Shown in pieces: positions 19,907 to 30,510 of a stretch of 64,000 bases of DNA. The translations under genes were made by a program, and so were the position numbers. Under the pieces are notes generated by a model. The model saw nothing but the letters and a program-made list of their open reading frames with translations. It had not been told where the DNA came from and did no database searches. Positions within the stretch are counted from its first letter, which is position 1; each line of letters starts with the position of its first letter. Source of the stretch: Variovorax sp. TBS-050B (GTDB taxonomy: Bacteria > Pseudomonadota > Gammaproteobacteria > Burkholderiales > Burkholderiaceae_C); assembly GCF_029893635.1 (NCBI RefSeq), contig NZ_JARXYR010000002.1, positions 3,819,001 through 3,883,000 of the forward strand, written 5' to 3'.

Positions 19907-22513
19907 TCAGGCCTCGAGCGCTTCCATGAGCTCGGTCTCGATCGCGAGCTGCGTGCGCTGGCCCTGCAGTTCCGGGCCGCTGATCAGGAAGGTGTCCTCC
20001 ACGCGCTCGCCGAGCGTGGTGATCTTCGCGAGCTGCAGGTTCAGGTGGTGCCGCGCCAGCACGCGCGCGACCGAATAGAGCAGCCCCGCGCGGTCGCTGG
20101 CCGAGATGTTGAGCAGCCAGCGCTGCGCCTTGTCGTCGGGCAGCAGGCTGATGCGCGGCTTGATCGGAAAGCTGCGCACGCGCCGCGAGACCCGTCCCAC
20201 GCTCGGCGCGGGCAGGGCCCCGGCTTCGGTGAGCGTGCGCGCGAGGCCGGTCTCGACCATGTTGATCAGGTCGCGGTAGTGGTCGGGCACGAAGGTGGTC
20301 ACGACCTGGAAGGTGTCGAGCGCGTAGCCGTTGGTCGTGGTGTGGACCTTCGCATCGAGGATGCTGAACGAGGCCTGGTCGAAATAGCCGCAGATGCGCG
20401 CGAACAGGTCGGCCTGGTCGGGCGTGTAGACCACCACCTGCAGGCCTTCGCCCACGGGCGAGAGGCGCGCCCGCACGATCGGCGGCGCCTTCGGGTCGAC
20501 CTGCACCTTGGGCGGCGGCACGAAGCGCGAGAGCTGCTTGGCGTGCCAGGCGATCTCGGCGGCGTCGTGGCGCATGAAGTAGCGCACGTCGAGCGTGTCC
20601 CACAGCGCCTTGTGCGCCTCGAAGGGCTGGGCGTGCAGCGCCAGCTGCACCAGCGCCTCGCGCTTGCGGGCTTCCACCTCGGCATCGGGGTCGGGCATGC
20701 GGCCGCCGAGCGCGCGCAGCGTGTAGCGGTAGAGGTCTTCGAGCAGCTTGCCCTTCCAGGCATTCCACACGCGCGGCGAGGTGCCGCGGATGTCCGCCAC
20801 CGTCAGCAGGTACAGCGCGGTGAGGTAGCGCTCGTTGCCCACGCGGCGCGCGAAGGCGCCGATCACCTCGGGGTCGCCGAGGTCCTGCTTCTGCGCCACC
20901 TGGCTCATCACCAGGTGCTCGGCCACCAGGAACTCGATCAGCTTCGCGTCCTCGCGGGCGATGCCGTGCTGCTTGCAGAAGCGCTGCACGTCGCGCGCGC
21001 CGAGCGTCGAATGGTCGCCGCCGCGGCCCTTGGCGATGTCGTGGAACAGCGCCGCGACGTAGAGGATCCACGGCTTGTCCCAGCCGGCCGCGAGCTGCGA
21101 GCAGAACGGGTATTCGTGCGCATGCTCGGCGATGAAGAAGCGCCGCACGTTGCGCAGCACCATCAGGATGTGCTGGTCGACCGTGTACACATGGAACAGG
21201 TCGTGCTGCATCTGCCCGACGATGCTGCGAAACACCCGCAGGTAGCGCCCGAGCACCGAGGTCTGGTTCATCAGCCGGAACGCATGCGTGATGCCGTAGG
21301 GCTGCTGCAGGATGCGCATGAAGGTCTGGTGGTTGACCGGGTCGTTGCGGAACCTGCTGTCCATCACGTGGCGCGCGTTGTAGAGCGCCCGCAGCGTGCG
21401 CGCCGAGAGGCCCTTCACGCCGATGGTCTTCTGGTAGAGAAGGAAGGTCTCGAGGATCGCGTGCGGCGTGTTCTCGTACAGGTCGTCGCTCGCGATCTCG
21501 ATCAGGCCGGCGCGTTCGTAGAAGCGCTCGTTGATCGGCGTGGGCTGCTCTTCCGACGGCTGCAGCCGCTCGGCGATGTTGAGCAGCAGGATCTGGTTGA
21601 GCTGCGACACCGCCTTGGCGGCCCAGTAGTAGCGCCGCATCAGCGCTTCGCTCGACTTGCGCTTCGATTCGCTCTCGTAGCCGAAGCTCGCGGCCACGGC
21701 GGTCTGCAGGTCGAACACCAGGCGGTCTTCGCGCCGGTTGGCAATGACGTGCAGCCGCGCGCGGATCAGCGAGAGCAGGGCTTCGTTGCGCTTGATCTGC
21801 TGCGCCTCGAAAGGCGTTGCCAGGCCGTTCCTCGCCAGGTCGTCCCAGCGGCTGCCGAAGCCCGCCGCGCGCGTCATCCAGAGGATGGTCTGCAGGTCGC
21901 GCAGGCCGCCCGGCGATTCCTTGCAGTTGGGCTCGAGCGCGTAGGGCGTGTTCTCGTATTTCTGATGCCGGTGCCGCATCTCCTGCGACTTGGCGACGAA
22001 GAAGGCCTGCGGGTCGATGGCGCGGGTGAAGCGGCTGCAGAAGGCGGCGAAGAGCTTCTTGTCGCCGGTGATCAGCCGGGCTTCGAGCAGCGAGGTCTGG
22101 ACGGTGACGTCCTTCTCGGCTTCGGCCAGGCATTCGTCCAGCGTGCGCACGCTGGAGCCGATCTCGAGGCCGGCGTCCCAGCAATGGCCGATGAAAGCCT
22201 CGATGCGTGCCGGGTCGAGCTCGCCGGCCTGGCCTTCGGGCGGCAGCAGCAGCAGCACGTCGACGTCGGAATACGGAAACAGCTCGCCGCGGCCGAAGCC
22301 GCCCACGGCCACCAGCGCCAGCGCATTGCCGAAGCCGGCTTCGGACCAGAGCGTGCACAGCGTCTGGTCGGCCAGCGCCGACAGCTGCCGCAGCACCGTG
22401 TGCACGCTGCGCGTGGGCGCGCGCGCGAAGCGCAGGGTGTCGAACAGCGCCAGCTTCTTCGCGCGGTATTGCTCGCGCAGCGAGGCGACGTCGATCTTGG
22501 CCGGTTCGATCAC
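19907..22513 (-). CDS. glnD: PII uridylyltransferase / uridylyl-removing enzyme
   Basis: GlnD senses glutamine and adds or removes UMP on PII proteins, setting nitrogen control. The 868 residues show all parts: the nucleotidyltransferase site [19 protein letters not shown] (71-89), the HD hydrolase block [15 protein letters not shown] near 475, and two C-terminal ACT domains (from about residue 690, the last with [20 protein letters not shown]). The start is GTG at 22513. It lies 37 bp after map on the same strand, the same map-glnD order found in many proteobacteria. Confidence 0.96.
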   Translation of the reverse strand: MIEPAKIDVASLREQYRAKKLALFDTLRFARAPTRSVHTVLRQLSALADQTLCTLWSEAGFGNALALVAVGGFGRGELFPYSDVDVLLLLPPEGQAGELDPARIEAFIGHCWDAGLEIGSSVRTLDECLAEAEKDVTVQTSLLEARLITGDKKLFAAFCSRFTRAIDPQAFFVAKSQEMRHRHQKYENTPYALEPNCKESPGGLRDLQTILWMTRAAGFGSRWDDLARNGLATPFEAQQIKRNEALLSLIRARLHVIANRREDRLVFDLQTAVAASFGYESESKRKSSEALMRRYYWAAKAVSQLNQILLLNIAERLQPSEEQPTPINERFYERAGLIEIASDDLYENTPHAILETFLLYQKTIGVKGLSARTLRALYNARHVMDSRFRNDPVNHQTFMRILQQPYGITHAFRLMNQTSVLGRYLRVFRSIVGQMQHDLFHVYTVDQHILMVLRNVRRFFIAEHAHEYPFCSQLAAGWDKPWILYVAALFHDIAKGRGGDHSTLGARDVQRFCKQHGIAREDAKLIEFLVAEHLVMSQVAQKQDLGDPEVIGAFARRVGNERYLTALYLLTVADIRGTSPRVWNAWKGKLLEDLYRYTLRALGGRMPDPDAEVEARKREALVQLALHAQPFEAHKALWDTLDVRYFMRHDAAEIAWHAKQLSRFVPPPKVQVDPKAPPIVRARLSPVGEGLQVVVYTPDQADLFARICGYFDQASFSILDAKVHTTTNGYALDTFQVVTTFVPDHYRDLINMVETGLARTLTEAGALPAPSVGRVSRRVRSFPIKPRISLLPDDKAQRWLLNISASDRAGLLYSVARVLARHHLNLQLAKITTLGERVEDTFLISGPELQGQRTQLAIETELMEALEA

Positions 22514-22550
22514 GATGGTGTCCTCGCCCGCGCGCCGCGCGCGCGGCTTC

Positions 22551-23375
22551 TCAGGTCTTGGTGGAGGCGACGAAGGAGGGCAGCGGCGGGCTGCCTTCGG
22601 AGAGGGTCAGCACTTCGTAGCCGGTCTCGGTGACCAGCACCGTGTGCTCCCACTGCGCCGAGAGCGAATGATCGCGCGTGACGATGGTCCAGCCGTCGTA
22701 CTGGCCGCCCTTGAAGTCTTCCTTCACATCGCGCTTGCCGGCGTTGATCATCGGCTCGATGGTGAAGATCATGCCGGGCTTGAGCTCTTCGAGCGTGCCC
22801 GGGCGGCCGTAGTGCAGCACCTGCGGCTCCTCGTGGAAGCGCTGGCCCACGCCGTGGCCGCAGAACTCGCGCACCACCGAGTAGCCGTGCCCTTCGGCGA
22901 ACTTCTGGATCGCATGGCCGATGTCGCCGAGGTGGGCACCCGGCCGCACCTGCAGGATGCCGTGCCACATCGCCTCGAAGGTGATGGCGCAGAGCCGCTT
23001 GGCCGCGATCGAGGCGTCGCCGACGATGAACATGCGGCTGTTGTCGCCGAACCAGCCGTCCTTCACCACCGTGACGTCGATGTTCATGATGTCGCCCTTC
23101 TTCAAGGGCTTGTCATTGGGAATGCCGTGGCAGACGACGTGGTTGACCGAGGTGCAGAGCGACTTCGGGAAAGGCACGCTGCTCGCGCCCATGTAGCCCA
23201 CCGTGGCCGAGGTGGTGCCCTGCTTGACCATGTACTCGGCGGCCAGCCGGTCGATCTCGTTCGTGGTGACGCCGGGCTTGACGAAGGGGGTGAGGTAGTC
23301 GAGAACCTCGGAAGCCAGACGGCAGGCGACGCGCATGGCTTCGATGCCTGCGGCGTCCTTGTAGGTAATGCTCAT
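22551..23375 (-). CDS. map: Methionine aminopeptidase, type I
   Basis: Map removes the initiator methionine from proteins whose second residue is small. The 274 residues carry the type I pattern: [20 protein letters not shown] with H83, the metal ligands D100 ([14 protein letters not shown]) and D111, and the later His/Glu ligands in [12 protein letters not shown] and IFTIEPM. The ATG at 23375 gives the normal N-terminus [14 protein letters not shown]; a reading from 23399 would add eight non-conserved residues. GATAAT ends six bases before this ATG. Confidence 0.96.
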   Translation of the reverse strand: MSITYKDAAGIEAMRVACRLASEVLDYLTPFVKPGVTTNEIDRLAAEYMVKQGTTSATVGYMGASSVPFPKSLCTSVNHVVCHGIPNDKPLKKGDIMNIDVTVVKDGWFGDNSRMFIVGDASIAAKRLCAITFEAMWHGILQVRPGAHLGDIGHAIQKFAEGHGYSVVREFCGHGVGQRFHEEPQVLHYGRPGTLEELKPGMIFTIEPMINAGKRDVKEDFKGGQYDGWTIVTRDHSLSAQWEHTVLVTETGYEVLTLSEGSPPLPSFVASTKT

Positions 23376-23381
23376 GCCGGA

Positions 23382-23407
23382 ATTATCCCATCGAGGCAAG
23401 CTAAAAT
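23382..23407. promoter_or_regulatory. Back-to-back promoters of map (minus) and purL (plus)
   Basis: On the minus strand GATAAT (23387-23382) stands six bases before the map ATG at 23375, predicting a leaderless mRNA. On the plus strand TAAAAT (23402-23407) is the likely -10 of purL. The two hexamers are only 14 bp apart, so the two polymerases should compete. Confidence 0.55.
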
Positions 23408-23489
23408 TCCGGGTTAACGCGGATGACCCCAGTCAGCGGCCGTCCGCCCCGATTCCTTGATCCCAACGCGGCCTCCAGGCCCTTCGACC

Positions 23490-26400
23490 GTGACGCAGCA
23501 CGCATCCCAAGCCCTTCCCGTCGTAACCATGTTCGAGGGCGGCAGCGCGCTCAGCGACTTCCGCGCGCGGCAGCTGCTGCCCCGGCTGCAGGCCATCGAG
23601 CCGCGCATCGAGGGCCTCTCGGCGCGCTTCGTGCACCTCGTGGTCACCGACGCCGCGCTCGATGCGGCCGGGCGCGAGCGCTTCGCCGCGCTGCTGACCT
23701 ACGGCGAGCCCTTCGAGGCGCCCGCCGCCAAGGCGGCCGCGTCGGTCGTCGTCACGCCGCGCCTCGGCACGGTCTCGCCCTGGGCCTCCAAGGCCACCGA
23801 CATCGCCCACAACTGCGGCCTCGCGCTGCGCCGCGTCGAGCGGGTCACGCAATACCATCTGAAGCTCAAGGCGCCGCTGATCGGCAAGGCGCCGGTGCTC
23901 GAGGGCGACGCGCTCGCCGCGGTGGCCGGCCCGCTGCACGACCGCATGACCGAATCGGTGCTCGCCACGGTCGAGCAGGCCGCGAGCCTGTTCAGCGAAC
24001 TGCCGGCCCAGCCGATGGCGCAGGTCGACGTGCAGGGCGGCGGCCGCGCGGCGCTGGTGGCGGCGAACACCGGCTTCGGCCTCGCGCTGGCCGAGGACGA
24101 GATCGATTACCTGGTCGACGCCTTCACGCGCCTCGGGCGCAATCCGAGCGACGTCGAGCTGATGATGTTCGCCCAGGCCAACAGCGAGCACTGCCGCCAC
24201 AAGATCTTCAACGCCGACTTCACCATCGACGGCGTGGCGCAGCCGCAGAGCCTGTTCTCGATGATCCGCCACACCGAGCGGCAGAACCCGCAGCACACGG
24301 TGGTGGCCTATGCCGACAACGCCTCGATCATGGAAGGCACGATCATCGAGCGCTTCATCCCCCGGCCCGACGCGCAGAGCTATCAAAAAGATAGCGCGCT
24401 GAGCCATGTGCTGATGAAGGTCGAGACGCACAACCATCCGACCGCGATCTCGCCGTTCCCGGGCGCCTCGACCGGCGCCGGTGGCGAGATCCGCGACGAG
24501 GGCGCCACCGGCCGCGGCTCCAAGCCCAAGGCCGGCCTGACCGGCTTCACGGTCTCCAAGCTCTGGCCAGAAGAAGGCCACTACGGCAAGCCCGAGCACA
24601 TCGCGAGCCCGCTGCAGATCATGACCGAGGGACCGCTCGGCGGCGCCGCCTTCAACAACGAATTCGGCCGGCCCAACCTGCTCGGCTATTTCCGCGAGTA
24701 CGAACAGGCCGTCGCGAGCGACGTCGACACGGTGCAGCGCGGCTACCACAAGCCGATCATGATCGCGGGCGGCCTCGGCAGCATCGACGCGACGCAGACG
24801 AAGAAGATCCAGTTCCCGGCCGGCTCGCTGCTGATCCAGCTCGGCGGCCCCGGCATGCGCATCGGCATGGGCGGCAGCGCCGCCAGCTCGATGGCCACCG
24901 GCGCCAACGCGGCCGAGCTCGACTTCGACTCGGTGCAGCGCGGCAACCCCGAGATCGAGCGCCGCGCGCAGGAGGTCATCAACCACTGCTGGCAGCAGGG
25001 CGCGGCCAACCCGATCCTCGCGATCCACGACGTGGGCGCGGGCGGCCTGAGCAACGCCTTCCCCGAGCTCACCAACGACGCCGGCCGCGGCGCGCGCTTC
25101 GACCTGCGCGCGGTGCCGCTCGAGGAATCGGGCATGGCGCCGAAGGAGATCTGGTGCAACGAGAGCCAGGAGCGCTACGTGCTGGCCATCGCGCCCGAGT
25201 CGCTGGAACAGTTCAAGGCCTTCTGCGAGCGCGAGCGCTGCCCCTTCGCGGTGGTGGGCGTGGCGACGGAGGAGCGCCAGCTGCTCGTGGCGGACGAAGG
25301 CGCCGAGGTGCAGCCGGTCGACATGCCGATGGACGTGCTGCTCGGCAAGCCGCCGAAGATGCACCGCGACGTTCGAACGGTCGCGCGCAGCTTCCAGCCG
25401 CTCGACCTCACGGGCGTCGATCTGCAGAAGGCCGCGATCGACGTGCTCTCGCACCCGACCGTGGCCTCTAAGCGCTTCCTCATCACCATCGGCGACCGCA
25501 CCGTGGGCGGCCTGAGCCACCGCGACCAGATGGTGGGCCCGTGGCAGGTGCCCGTGGCCGACTGCGCCGTGACCCTGGCCGACTACCGCGGCTTCGCCGG
25601 CGAGGCGATGAGCATGGGCGAGCGCACGCCGCTGGCCGCGCTCGACGCGCCGGCCTCGGGCCGCATGGCGGTGGCCGAGGCCATCACCAACCTGCTGGCG
25701 GCGCCGATCGAACTTTCGCGCGTCAAGCTCTCGGCCAACTGGATGGCCGCCTGCGGCGAGCCCGGCGAGGACGCCGCCCTCTACGAAACGGTCAAGGCCG
25801 TGGGCCTCGAACTCTGCCCGGCGCTGGGCGTGTCGATCCCGGTCGGCAAGGATTCGCTGTCGATGCGCACGCAATGGCGCGACAACGGCGAAGCGAAGAA
25901 GGTCACCTCGCCCGTGAGCCTGATCGTGAGCGCCTTCGCCACGCTCGAAGACGTGCGCGGCACGCTCACGCCGCAGCTCGATGCCGAGGAGGCCGACACC
26001 ACGCTCGTGCTGATCGACCTCGGCCGCGGCCAGCACCGCATGGCCGGCAGCATCCTGGCGCAGACGCTGGGCCAGAGCGGCGACCGCGTGCCCGACCTCG
26101 ACGACCCGGCGCAGCTCGTGGCGCTGGTCGATGCGGTGAACGCACTGCGCGCCCAGGGCAGGATCCTCGCGATGCACGACCGCAGCGACGGCGGCCTGTT
26201 CGCCGCCGCCTGCGAGATGGCCTTTGCCGGCCACGTCGGCGTGGCGCTCAACGTCGACATGCTCGTGACCGAGGGCGACGGCATCTCCGACAGCCGCATG
26301 GAGACCGGCGACGCCAAGAACTGGGCCCAGCAGGTCAGCGCAAGGCGCGAGGAGCTCACGCTCAAGGCGCTGTTCAACGAGGAACTCGGCATGCTGCTGC

Positions 26401-27500
26401 AGGTGCGCACCGCCGAGCGCAACGACGTGATGCAGGTGCTGCGCGCCCACGGCCTCAGCGCCCACAGCCATTTCGTCGGCAAGACGCGGCCTGCGAGTTC
26501 CACGATGGAAGCGGGCAAGGGCAAGCTCGAGGTCTGGCGCGATGCCAAGTCGGTGTTCAGCGCCACCCTGCAGGACCTGCACCAGGTCTGGGATTCGGTC
26601 AGCTGGAAGATCGCGCGCGAGCGCGACAACCCGGCCTGCGCCGACGCCGAGCACGCCGCGGCCGGCGACCCCGCCGATCCGGGCCTGCACGTGTTCCTGC
26701 CGAATGCGCAGCCCGCGGCCCCGGCCGTGCTGCAGTCGCGGCCCAAGGTCGCGATCCTGCGCGAGCAGGGCGTCAACTCGCACGTCGAGATGGCCTATGC
26801 CTTCACCGAGGCCGGCTTCGAGGCCTTCGACGTGCACATGACCGACCTGCAGACGGGCAGGGCGGACCTGGCCCAGTTCAAGGGCGTGGTGGCCTGCGGC
26901 GGCTTCAGCTACGGCGACACGCTGGGCGCCGGCATCGGCTGGGCACGCAGCATCACCTTCAACCCGCGGCTCGCCGAGCAGTTCAAGGCCTTCTTCGGCC
27001 GCGCCGACACCTTCGGCCTGGGCGTGTGCAACGGCTGCCAGATGTTCGCCGAGCTGGCCGACATCATCCCGGGCGCGGAAGCCTGGCCGCGCTTCACCAC
27101 CAACCAGAGCGAGCGCTTCGAGGCGCGGCTGTCGATGGTCGAGGTGCTCGACTCGCCGAGCATCTTCTTCGCGGGCATGGCCGGCAGCCGGCTGCCGATC
27201 GCGGTGGCGCACGGCGAGGGCTATGCCAACTTCAAGCACCGCGGCGATGCGGCCAAGGCCATTGCCGCGATGCGCTTCGTCGACAACCACGGCCAGCCGA
27301 CCGAGCAATACCCGTTCAACCCGAACGGCAGCGCCGGCGGCCTGACCTCGGTGACCACGGCCGACGGCCGCTTCACCGCGGTGATGCCGCATCCGGAGCG
27401 CGTGTTCCGCAACATCCAGATGAGCTGGACCCCGGGCGACCGCAGCGAACTCAGCCCCTGGATGCAGATCTGGCGCAACGCGCGCCGCTGGGTGGGCTGA
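23490..27500 (+). CDS. purL: Phosphoribosylformylglycinamidine synthase
   Basis: PurL makes FGAM from FGAR, ATP and glutamine in purine synthesis. This is the large single-chain type (1336 residues from GTG 23490): N-terminal domain from [19 protein letters not shown], the ATP-binding core with [18 protein letters not shown] and [11 protein letters not shown], and a C-terminal glutamine amidotransferase with catalytic Cys in [11 protein letters not shown] and the His/Glu in MPHPERVFR. The start is uncertain: TTG 23457, GTG 23490 and ATG 23529 are all in frame. A small AT-rich hairpin (24379-24395) sits in frame within the coding region. Confidence 0.95.
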   Translation: MTQHASQALPVVTMFEGGSALSDFRARQLLPRLQAIEPRIEGLSARFVHLVVTDAALDAAGRERFAALLTYGEPFEAPAAKAAASVVVTPRLGTVSPWASKATDIAHNCGLALRRVERVTQYHLKLKAPLIGKAPVLEGDALAAVAGPLHDRMTESVLATVEQAASLFSELPAQPMAQVDVQGGGRAALVAANTGFGLALAEDEIDYLVDAFTRLGRNPSDVELMMFAQANSEHCRHKIFNADFTIDGVAQPQSLFSMIRHTERQNPQHTVVAYADNASIMEGTIIERFIPRPDAQSYQKDSALSHVLMKVETHNHPTAISPFPGASTGAGGEIRDEGATGRGSKPKAGLTGFTVSKLWPEEGHYGKPEHIASPLQIMTEGPLGGAAFNNEFGRPNLLGYFREYEQAVASDVDTVQRGYHKPIMIAGGLGSIDATQTKKIQFPAGSLLIQLGGPGMRIGMGGSAASSMATGANAAELDFDSVQRGNPEIERRAQEVINHCWQQGAANPILAIHDVGAGGLSNAFPELTNDAGRGARFDLRAVPLEESGMAPKEIWCNESQERYVLAIAPESLEQFKAFCERERCPFAVVGVATEERQLLVADEGAEVQPVDMPMDVLLGKPPKMHRDVRTVARSFQPLDLTGVDLQKAAIDVLSHPTVASKRFLITIGDRTVGGLSHRDQMVGPWQVPVADCAVTLADYRGFAGEAMSMGERTPLAALDAPASGRMAVAEAITNLLAAPIELSRVKLSANWMAACGEPGEDAALYETVKAVGLELCPALGVSIPVGKDSLSMRTQWRDNGEAKKVTSPVSLIVSAFATLEDVRGTLTPQLDAEEADTTLVLIDLGRGQHRMAGSILAQTLGQSGDRVPDLDDPAQLVALVDAVNALRAQGRILAMHDRSDGGLFAAACEMAFAGHVGVALNVDMLVTEGDGISDSRMETGDAKNWAQQVSARREELTLKALFNEELGMLLQVRTAERNDVMQVLRAHGLSAHSHFVGKTRPASSTMEAGKGKLEVWRDAKSVFSATLQDLHQVWDSVSWKIARERDNPACADAEHAAAGDPADPGLHVFLPNAQPAAPAVLQSRPKVAILREQGVNSHVEMAYAFTEAGFEAFDVHMTDLQTGRADLAQFKGVVACGGFSYGDTLGAGIGWARSITFNPRLAEQFKAFFGRADTFGLGVCNGCQMFAELADIIPGAEAWPRFTTNQSERFEARLSMVEVLDSPSIFFAGMAGSRLPIAVAHGEGYANFKHRGDAAKAIAAMRFVDNHGQPTEQYPFNPNGSAGGLTSVTTADGRFTAVMPHPERVFRNIQMSWTPGDRSELSPWMQIWRNARRWVG
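24379..24395. repeat. AT-rich hairpin inserted in frame in purL
   Basis: gctatc-aaaaa-gatagc is a perfect six-base stem with an A5 loop, coding for residues in [12 protein letters not shown]. Its base composition contrasts sharply with the surrounding GC-rich codons. It lies just before the ETHNHPTA motif, in a stretch that varies between PurL proteins. Confidence 0.65.
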
Positions 27501-27866
27501 GGCCGGCGGCGCGGGGGCCGCCAATCCGGCAACGGCGGTGGGGCCATTCGCCGCCGGCCTTCGCCGAGGGTGGTCTAGACTCGCGGCATGTCCCGCCTCT
27601 TTCCGATCCTGCGTCCCGTGCCGGCCCTGCCGCGCGCACCGGTGCGCGGCGGGCATCGCGCGGCGCAAATGACGGCGCTCAAGCGCCGATCGCCCTGGCA
27701 TTCCTGAGCCCGGCGATCTTTCCTTCCTCCTCTTTCTTCGCGCACCACCGATCGCCGGGCCGCCCTCAAGCCCGCGCACTGGCATGTCCGTAACGCCCCG
27801 GTCCGATCGACGGCCGGGCGCGCAGCGGCATGCCGCGATCCCTCTTCTTCCTGGAGCGAACCCATC
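27501..27866. other. Intergenic region purL-rnk with a short ORF and a hairpin
   Basis: No conserved gene is seen. TAGACT (27576-27581) stands six bases before an ATG (27588) that opens a 39-codon frame ending at 27707 (starts MSRLFPILRPVPALPRAP, proline- and arginine-rich). Directly after its stop an 11-bp inverted repeat (27708-27718 with 27750-27760) encloses a pyrimidine-rich loop of 31 bases. The arrangement could be an untranslated or peptide-coding leader of the rnk-like gene. Confidence 0.4.
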
Positions 27867-28304
27867 ATGCAAACCGCCACCCCTTCGATCGGACTCGAAC
27901 GGACCCTCACCCAACTGGACCACGCCCGCCTGCGCAAGCTCGCGGCCCATGCATTGCAGTCGCGCGGCGCCGCCGATCCGATCGCGCAGGCGCTCGACGA
28001 GGTGCTGGACTGCAGCGAAGTCGTGCCCCCGCAGGAGGCTGCGCCCGACCTCGTGACGATGAATTCCCGCGTCGAGCTCGAAGATCCCGCGAGCCGCACG
28101 CGCTCGACCGTCACGCTGCGCTATCCGCACGATGCCAAGCCGGCCGAAGGGGAGGTGTCGGTGATGTCGCCGGTCGGCGCGAGCCTGCTCGGCGCCCGCG
28201 TGGGACAGACGGTGCAGTGGCGCGGGCCGGGCGGCAGCCAGGGCGCGGCGCGCGTGGTGGCGCTGCCCTACCAGCCCGAGGCGGCGGGCGAATACCTGCG
28301 CTGA
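27867..28304 (+). CDS. rnk: Rnk-like GreA/GreB-family factor
   Basis: A 145-residue protein with the C-terminal fold shared by GreA, GreB and Rnk: VTMNSRVELEDPASR, then GEVSVMSPVGASLLGARVGQ and WRGPGG. Rnk (regulator of nucleoside diphosphate kinase) lacks the long GreA coiled coil and binds RNA polymerase near the secondary channel. The N-terminus here is a short helical pair (LERTLTQLDHARLRKLAAHA) as in Rnk, not the Gre coiled coil. The gene ends just before a bidirectional terminator. Confidence 0.8.
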   Translation: MQTATPSIGLERTLTQLDHARLRKLAAHALQSRGAADPIAQALDEVLDCSEVVPPQEAAPDLVTMNSRVELEDPASRTRSTVTLRYPHDAKPAEGEVSVMSPVGASLLGARVGQTVQWRGPGGSQGAARVVALPYQPEAAGEYLR

Positions 28305-28320
28305 ACGGTCCCCCCCAAAC

Positions 28321-28350
28321 AAAAAAACGGCCCCGAGGGCCGTTTCTTTT
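28321..28350. terminator. Bidirectional intrinsic terminator
   Basis: A nine-base stem aaacggccc/gggccgttt (28325-28333 and 28337-28345, three-base loop) has a T-rich tail on the plus strand and a run of A (T on the minus strand) on the other side. It ends both the rnk-like gene and the convergent ppiC-like gene. Confidence 0.9.
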
Positions 28351-28374
28351 TGCTTTGCGAGCCCAGCGAGCCGC

Positions 28375-29160
28375 TTACTCGATCTTCGCCTTGGCGCGCA
28401 GATCTTCCTGGTACTTCTGCAGGCGCTGCTGCTGGAGCTGCTGCGTGATCTGCGGCTTGACCTCTTCCATCGCCGGCAGCTGGGCCTGGCGGATGTCGTC
28501 CACGCGGATGATGTGGTAGCCGAACTGGGTCTTGACGGGAGCCGCGGTGGTCTCGCCCTTCTTGAGCTTGATCATCGCTTCGGAGAACTCGGGCACGAAG
28601 CTCGCGGGGTTGGCCCAGTCGAGGTCGCCGCCGTTGGCGCCCGATCCGGGGTCCTTGCTCTGCTTCTTGGCGATGTCCTCGAACTTGCCGCCCTTCTTGA
28701 GGTCGGCCAGGATCTTCTTGGCCTGGTCCTCGGTCTCGACCAGGATGTGGCGGGCCTTGAACTCCTTGCCGCCGTTGGCCGCGACGAACTTGTCGTACTC
28801 GGCCTTCACGTCGGCGTCGGACACCGCGTTGGTCTTGCGGTAGTTCTCGAACAGCGCGCGGATCAGGATGGCCTGGCGGGCGAGTTCGAGCTGGTTCTTG
28901 TAGTCCTCGGTGGCGTCGAGGCCCTGCTTCTGCGCTTCCTGCATGAACACTTCGCGCGCGACGACTTCCTCGCGCAGCTGGCCCTGCATCTCGGGCGTCA
29001 CCGGGCGGCCGGCCGCTGCCAGCTGCTGCGCCAGCACGTCCATGCGCGCCTTGGGCACCGGCTTGCCGTTGACGATGGCTGCGTTCTGTGCCATTGCCGC
29101 CATGGGGATGGCACCGATCAGCGCTGCGGCCGCGACGGCCTGCAAGAGTTGTTTTTTCAT
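28375..29160 (-). CDS. Periplasmic peptidyl-prolyl isomerase, parvulin type
   Basis: A 261-residue exported foldase. The signal peptide (KKQLLQAVAAAALIGAIPMAAMAQ) is followed by a SurA/PrsA-like helical N-domain and one rotamase (parvulin) domain from about residue 120: EFKARHILVETEDQAKKILA, GGDLDWANPASFVPEF and VKTQFGYHIIRVDD. Such proteins help outer-membrane and periplasmic proteins fold. The ATG at 29160 is chosen because it begins a clean signal peptide; the in-frame extension to 29265 does not. It is the last gene of the selO-msrB-yciB-bolA run. Confidence 0.92.
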   Translation of the reverse strand: MKKQLLQAVAAAALIGAIPMAAMAQNAAIVNGKPVPKARMDVLAQQLAAAGRPVTPEMQGQLREEVVAREVFMQEAQKQGLDATEDYKNQLELARQAILIRALFENYRKTNAVSDADVKAEYDKFVAANGGKEFKARHILVETEDQAKKILADLKKGGKFEDIAKKQSKDPGSGANGGDLDWANPASFVPEFSEAMIKLKKGETTAAPVKTQFGYHIIRVDDIRQAQLPAMEEVKPQITQQLQQQRLQKYQEDLRAKAKIE

Positions 29161-29285
29161 GGAATGAATATCAGCTGGAAGGAAATGCGCTCGGAAAAAG
29201 GGCGCGTGAAGGGAAAGGCAGGACGGAAGGAAAGGAAGGAAGGGAGCCGGCCGCGACCGCGGCATGACCGGTGAAATCGGACGAC

Positions 29286-29561
29286 TCAGAGCACCTCGAT
29301 GGCGATGGCGTGCAGACCCTGGGCGATAAAAACTTGGAGGGCATCATACACAAGGCGATGGCGCACGACCCGGGGCTTTCCTTCGAAGCGCGGGGAGGCG
29401 ATGCGGACGCGGAAATGCGTGCCGTAGCCCTCCGCGTTGGCGCCCGCATGGCCCGCATGGGCGGCGCTTTCGTCGATCACCTCGAGCACGGTGGGTGCAA
29501 GCGCTTCGCGCAGCGCCGCTTCGAGCGCCTGCGCGGTCGGCGGGGTGTTCGTCGTCGTCAT
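29286..29561 (-). CDS. BolA family protein
   Basis: A 91-residue BolA-like protein. The family has a KH-like fold and, with monothiol glutaredoxins, handles iron-sulfur clusters or regulates morphology genes. The conserved part [29 protein letters not shown] is split over residues 47-75, with the helix [17 protein letters not shown] at the end. It starts inside the stop of yciB (ATGA at 29558-29561), so translation is coupled. It is 125 bp from the ppiC-like gene. Confidence 0.9.
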   Translation of the reverse strand: MTTTNTPPTAQALEAALREALAPTVLEVIDESAAHAGHAGANAEGYGTHFRVRIASPRFEGKPRVVRHRLVYDALQVFIAQGLHAIAIEVL

Positions 29562-30100
29562 GCGGCGGGCGTGTCGTCGTTCTTCAGGTGCGGCGAGATG
29601 TAGAGCCCCTGTGCCACCAGGAACACCACCGGGAAGACGTAGCCCCAGAGCTTGAAGTCGACCCAGGCCTCGGTGCTGAAGTAGGCCGCCACGTAGCCGT
29701 TGATCACCGCCATGAAGACGCAATAGCCGATCCATGCCACGTTGAGCCGCTGCCAGATGCGGTCCGGCAGCTGCAGCTGCGTGCCCAGCAGCATCTTGAG
29801 GAAGTTCTTCTTGAGCGCCCAGAGCGCCACTGCCAGCGCGACGGCCATCGCCCCGTAGAGCACCGTCGGCTTCCACTTGATGAAGCGGTCGTCGTGCAGC
29901 ACCAGCGTGAGCGTGCCGAACAGCAGGATCAGCACCAGCGTGGCCTTCTGCATCGCCTGCAGCTTGCGCTCGGTGGCATAGATGACGGCCATCTGCACCA
30001 CCGTGGCGGCCATCAGCACGCCGGTGGCGGTGTAGATGTCGGCGAGCTTGTAGGCGCCGAAGAACAGCAGGATCGGAAAGAAGTCGAGCAGCAGTTTCAT
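29558..30100 (-). CDS. yciB: Inner membrane septation protein A (YciB/IspZ)
   Basis: A 180-residue membrane protein with five to six helices, recognised by the start [20 protein letters not shown], the [15 protein letters not shown] loop and the end segment [21 protein letters not shown]. The family is linked to cell-envelope synthesis and septation, and interacts with division and elongation proteins in E. coli. It overlaps both neighbours: the msrB stop covers its start by one base, and bolA starts in its stop. Confidence 0.93.
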   Translation of the reverse strand: MKLLLDFFPILLFFGAYKLADIYTATGVLMAATVVQMAVIYATERKLQAMQKATLVLILLFGTLTLVLHDDRFIKWKPTVLYGAMAVALAVALWALKKNFLKMLLGTQLQLPDRIWQRLNVAWIGYCVFMAVINGYVAAYFSTEAWVDFKLWGYVFPVVFLVAQGLYISPHLKNDDTPAA

Positions 30101-30510
30101 TATTTCTTCTGGAAATCGAGCGAGGCCGAGTTCATGCAGTAGCGCAGTCCGGTCTCGGTGGGACCGTCGGGGAACACATGGCCCAGGTGGGCGCCGCAAT
30201 TCGCGCACACGTTCTCGGTGCGCACCATGCCGTGCGAGCGGTCGACGATGTTGCGGATGGCGCCCGGCACGGCCGCTTCCGAGAAGCTGGGCCAGCCGCA
30301 GCCGGCGTCGAACTTGGCCGAGGACTCGAAGAGCTTCGCGCCGCAGCAGATGCAGTGGTAGGTGCCGTCCTCCCAGTGCGCCTCGTACTTGCCGGTGAAG
30401 GGGCGTTCGGTGGCCGCATGGCGCGTGACTTCGAAGGCCGCGGGCTCGGCGCCCTTTTCGGCGAGCAGCGCCTTCCATTCGGCGTCGGACTTGGCAATGG
30501 GAGTGGTCAT
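30100..30510 (-). CDS. msrB: Peptide-methionine (R)-S-oxide reductase MsrB
   Basis: MsrB repairs the R-sulfoxide of methionine in oxidised proteins using thioredoxin. The 136 residues include the structural zinc pairs C53/C56 and C102/C105, the block GWPSF at 72-76, GHVFPDGP, and the catalytic Cys in RYCMNSASL (C125). It begins four bases inside the end of selO, which places an oxidised-protein repair enzyme in translational coupling with the SelO AMPylase. Confidence 0.96.
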   Translation of the reverse strand: MTTPIAKSDAEWKALLAEKGAEPAAFEVTRHAATERPFTGKYEAHWEDGTYHCICCGAKLFESSAKFDAGCGWPSFSEAAVPGAIRNIVDRSHGMVRTENVCANCGAHLGHVFPDGPTETGLRYCMNSASLDFQKK

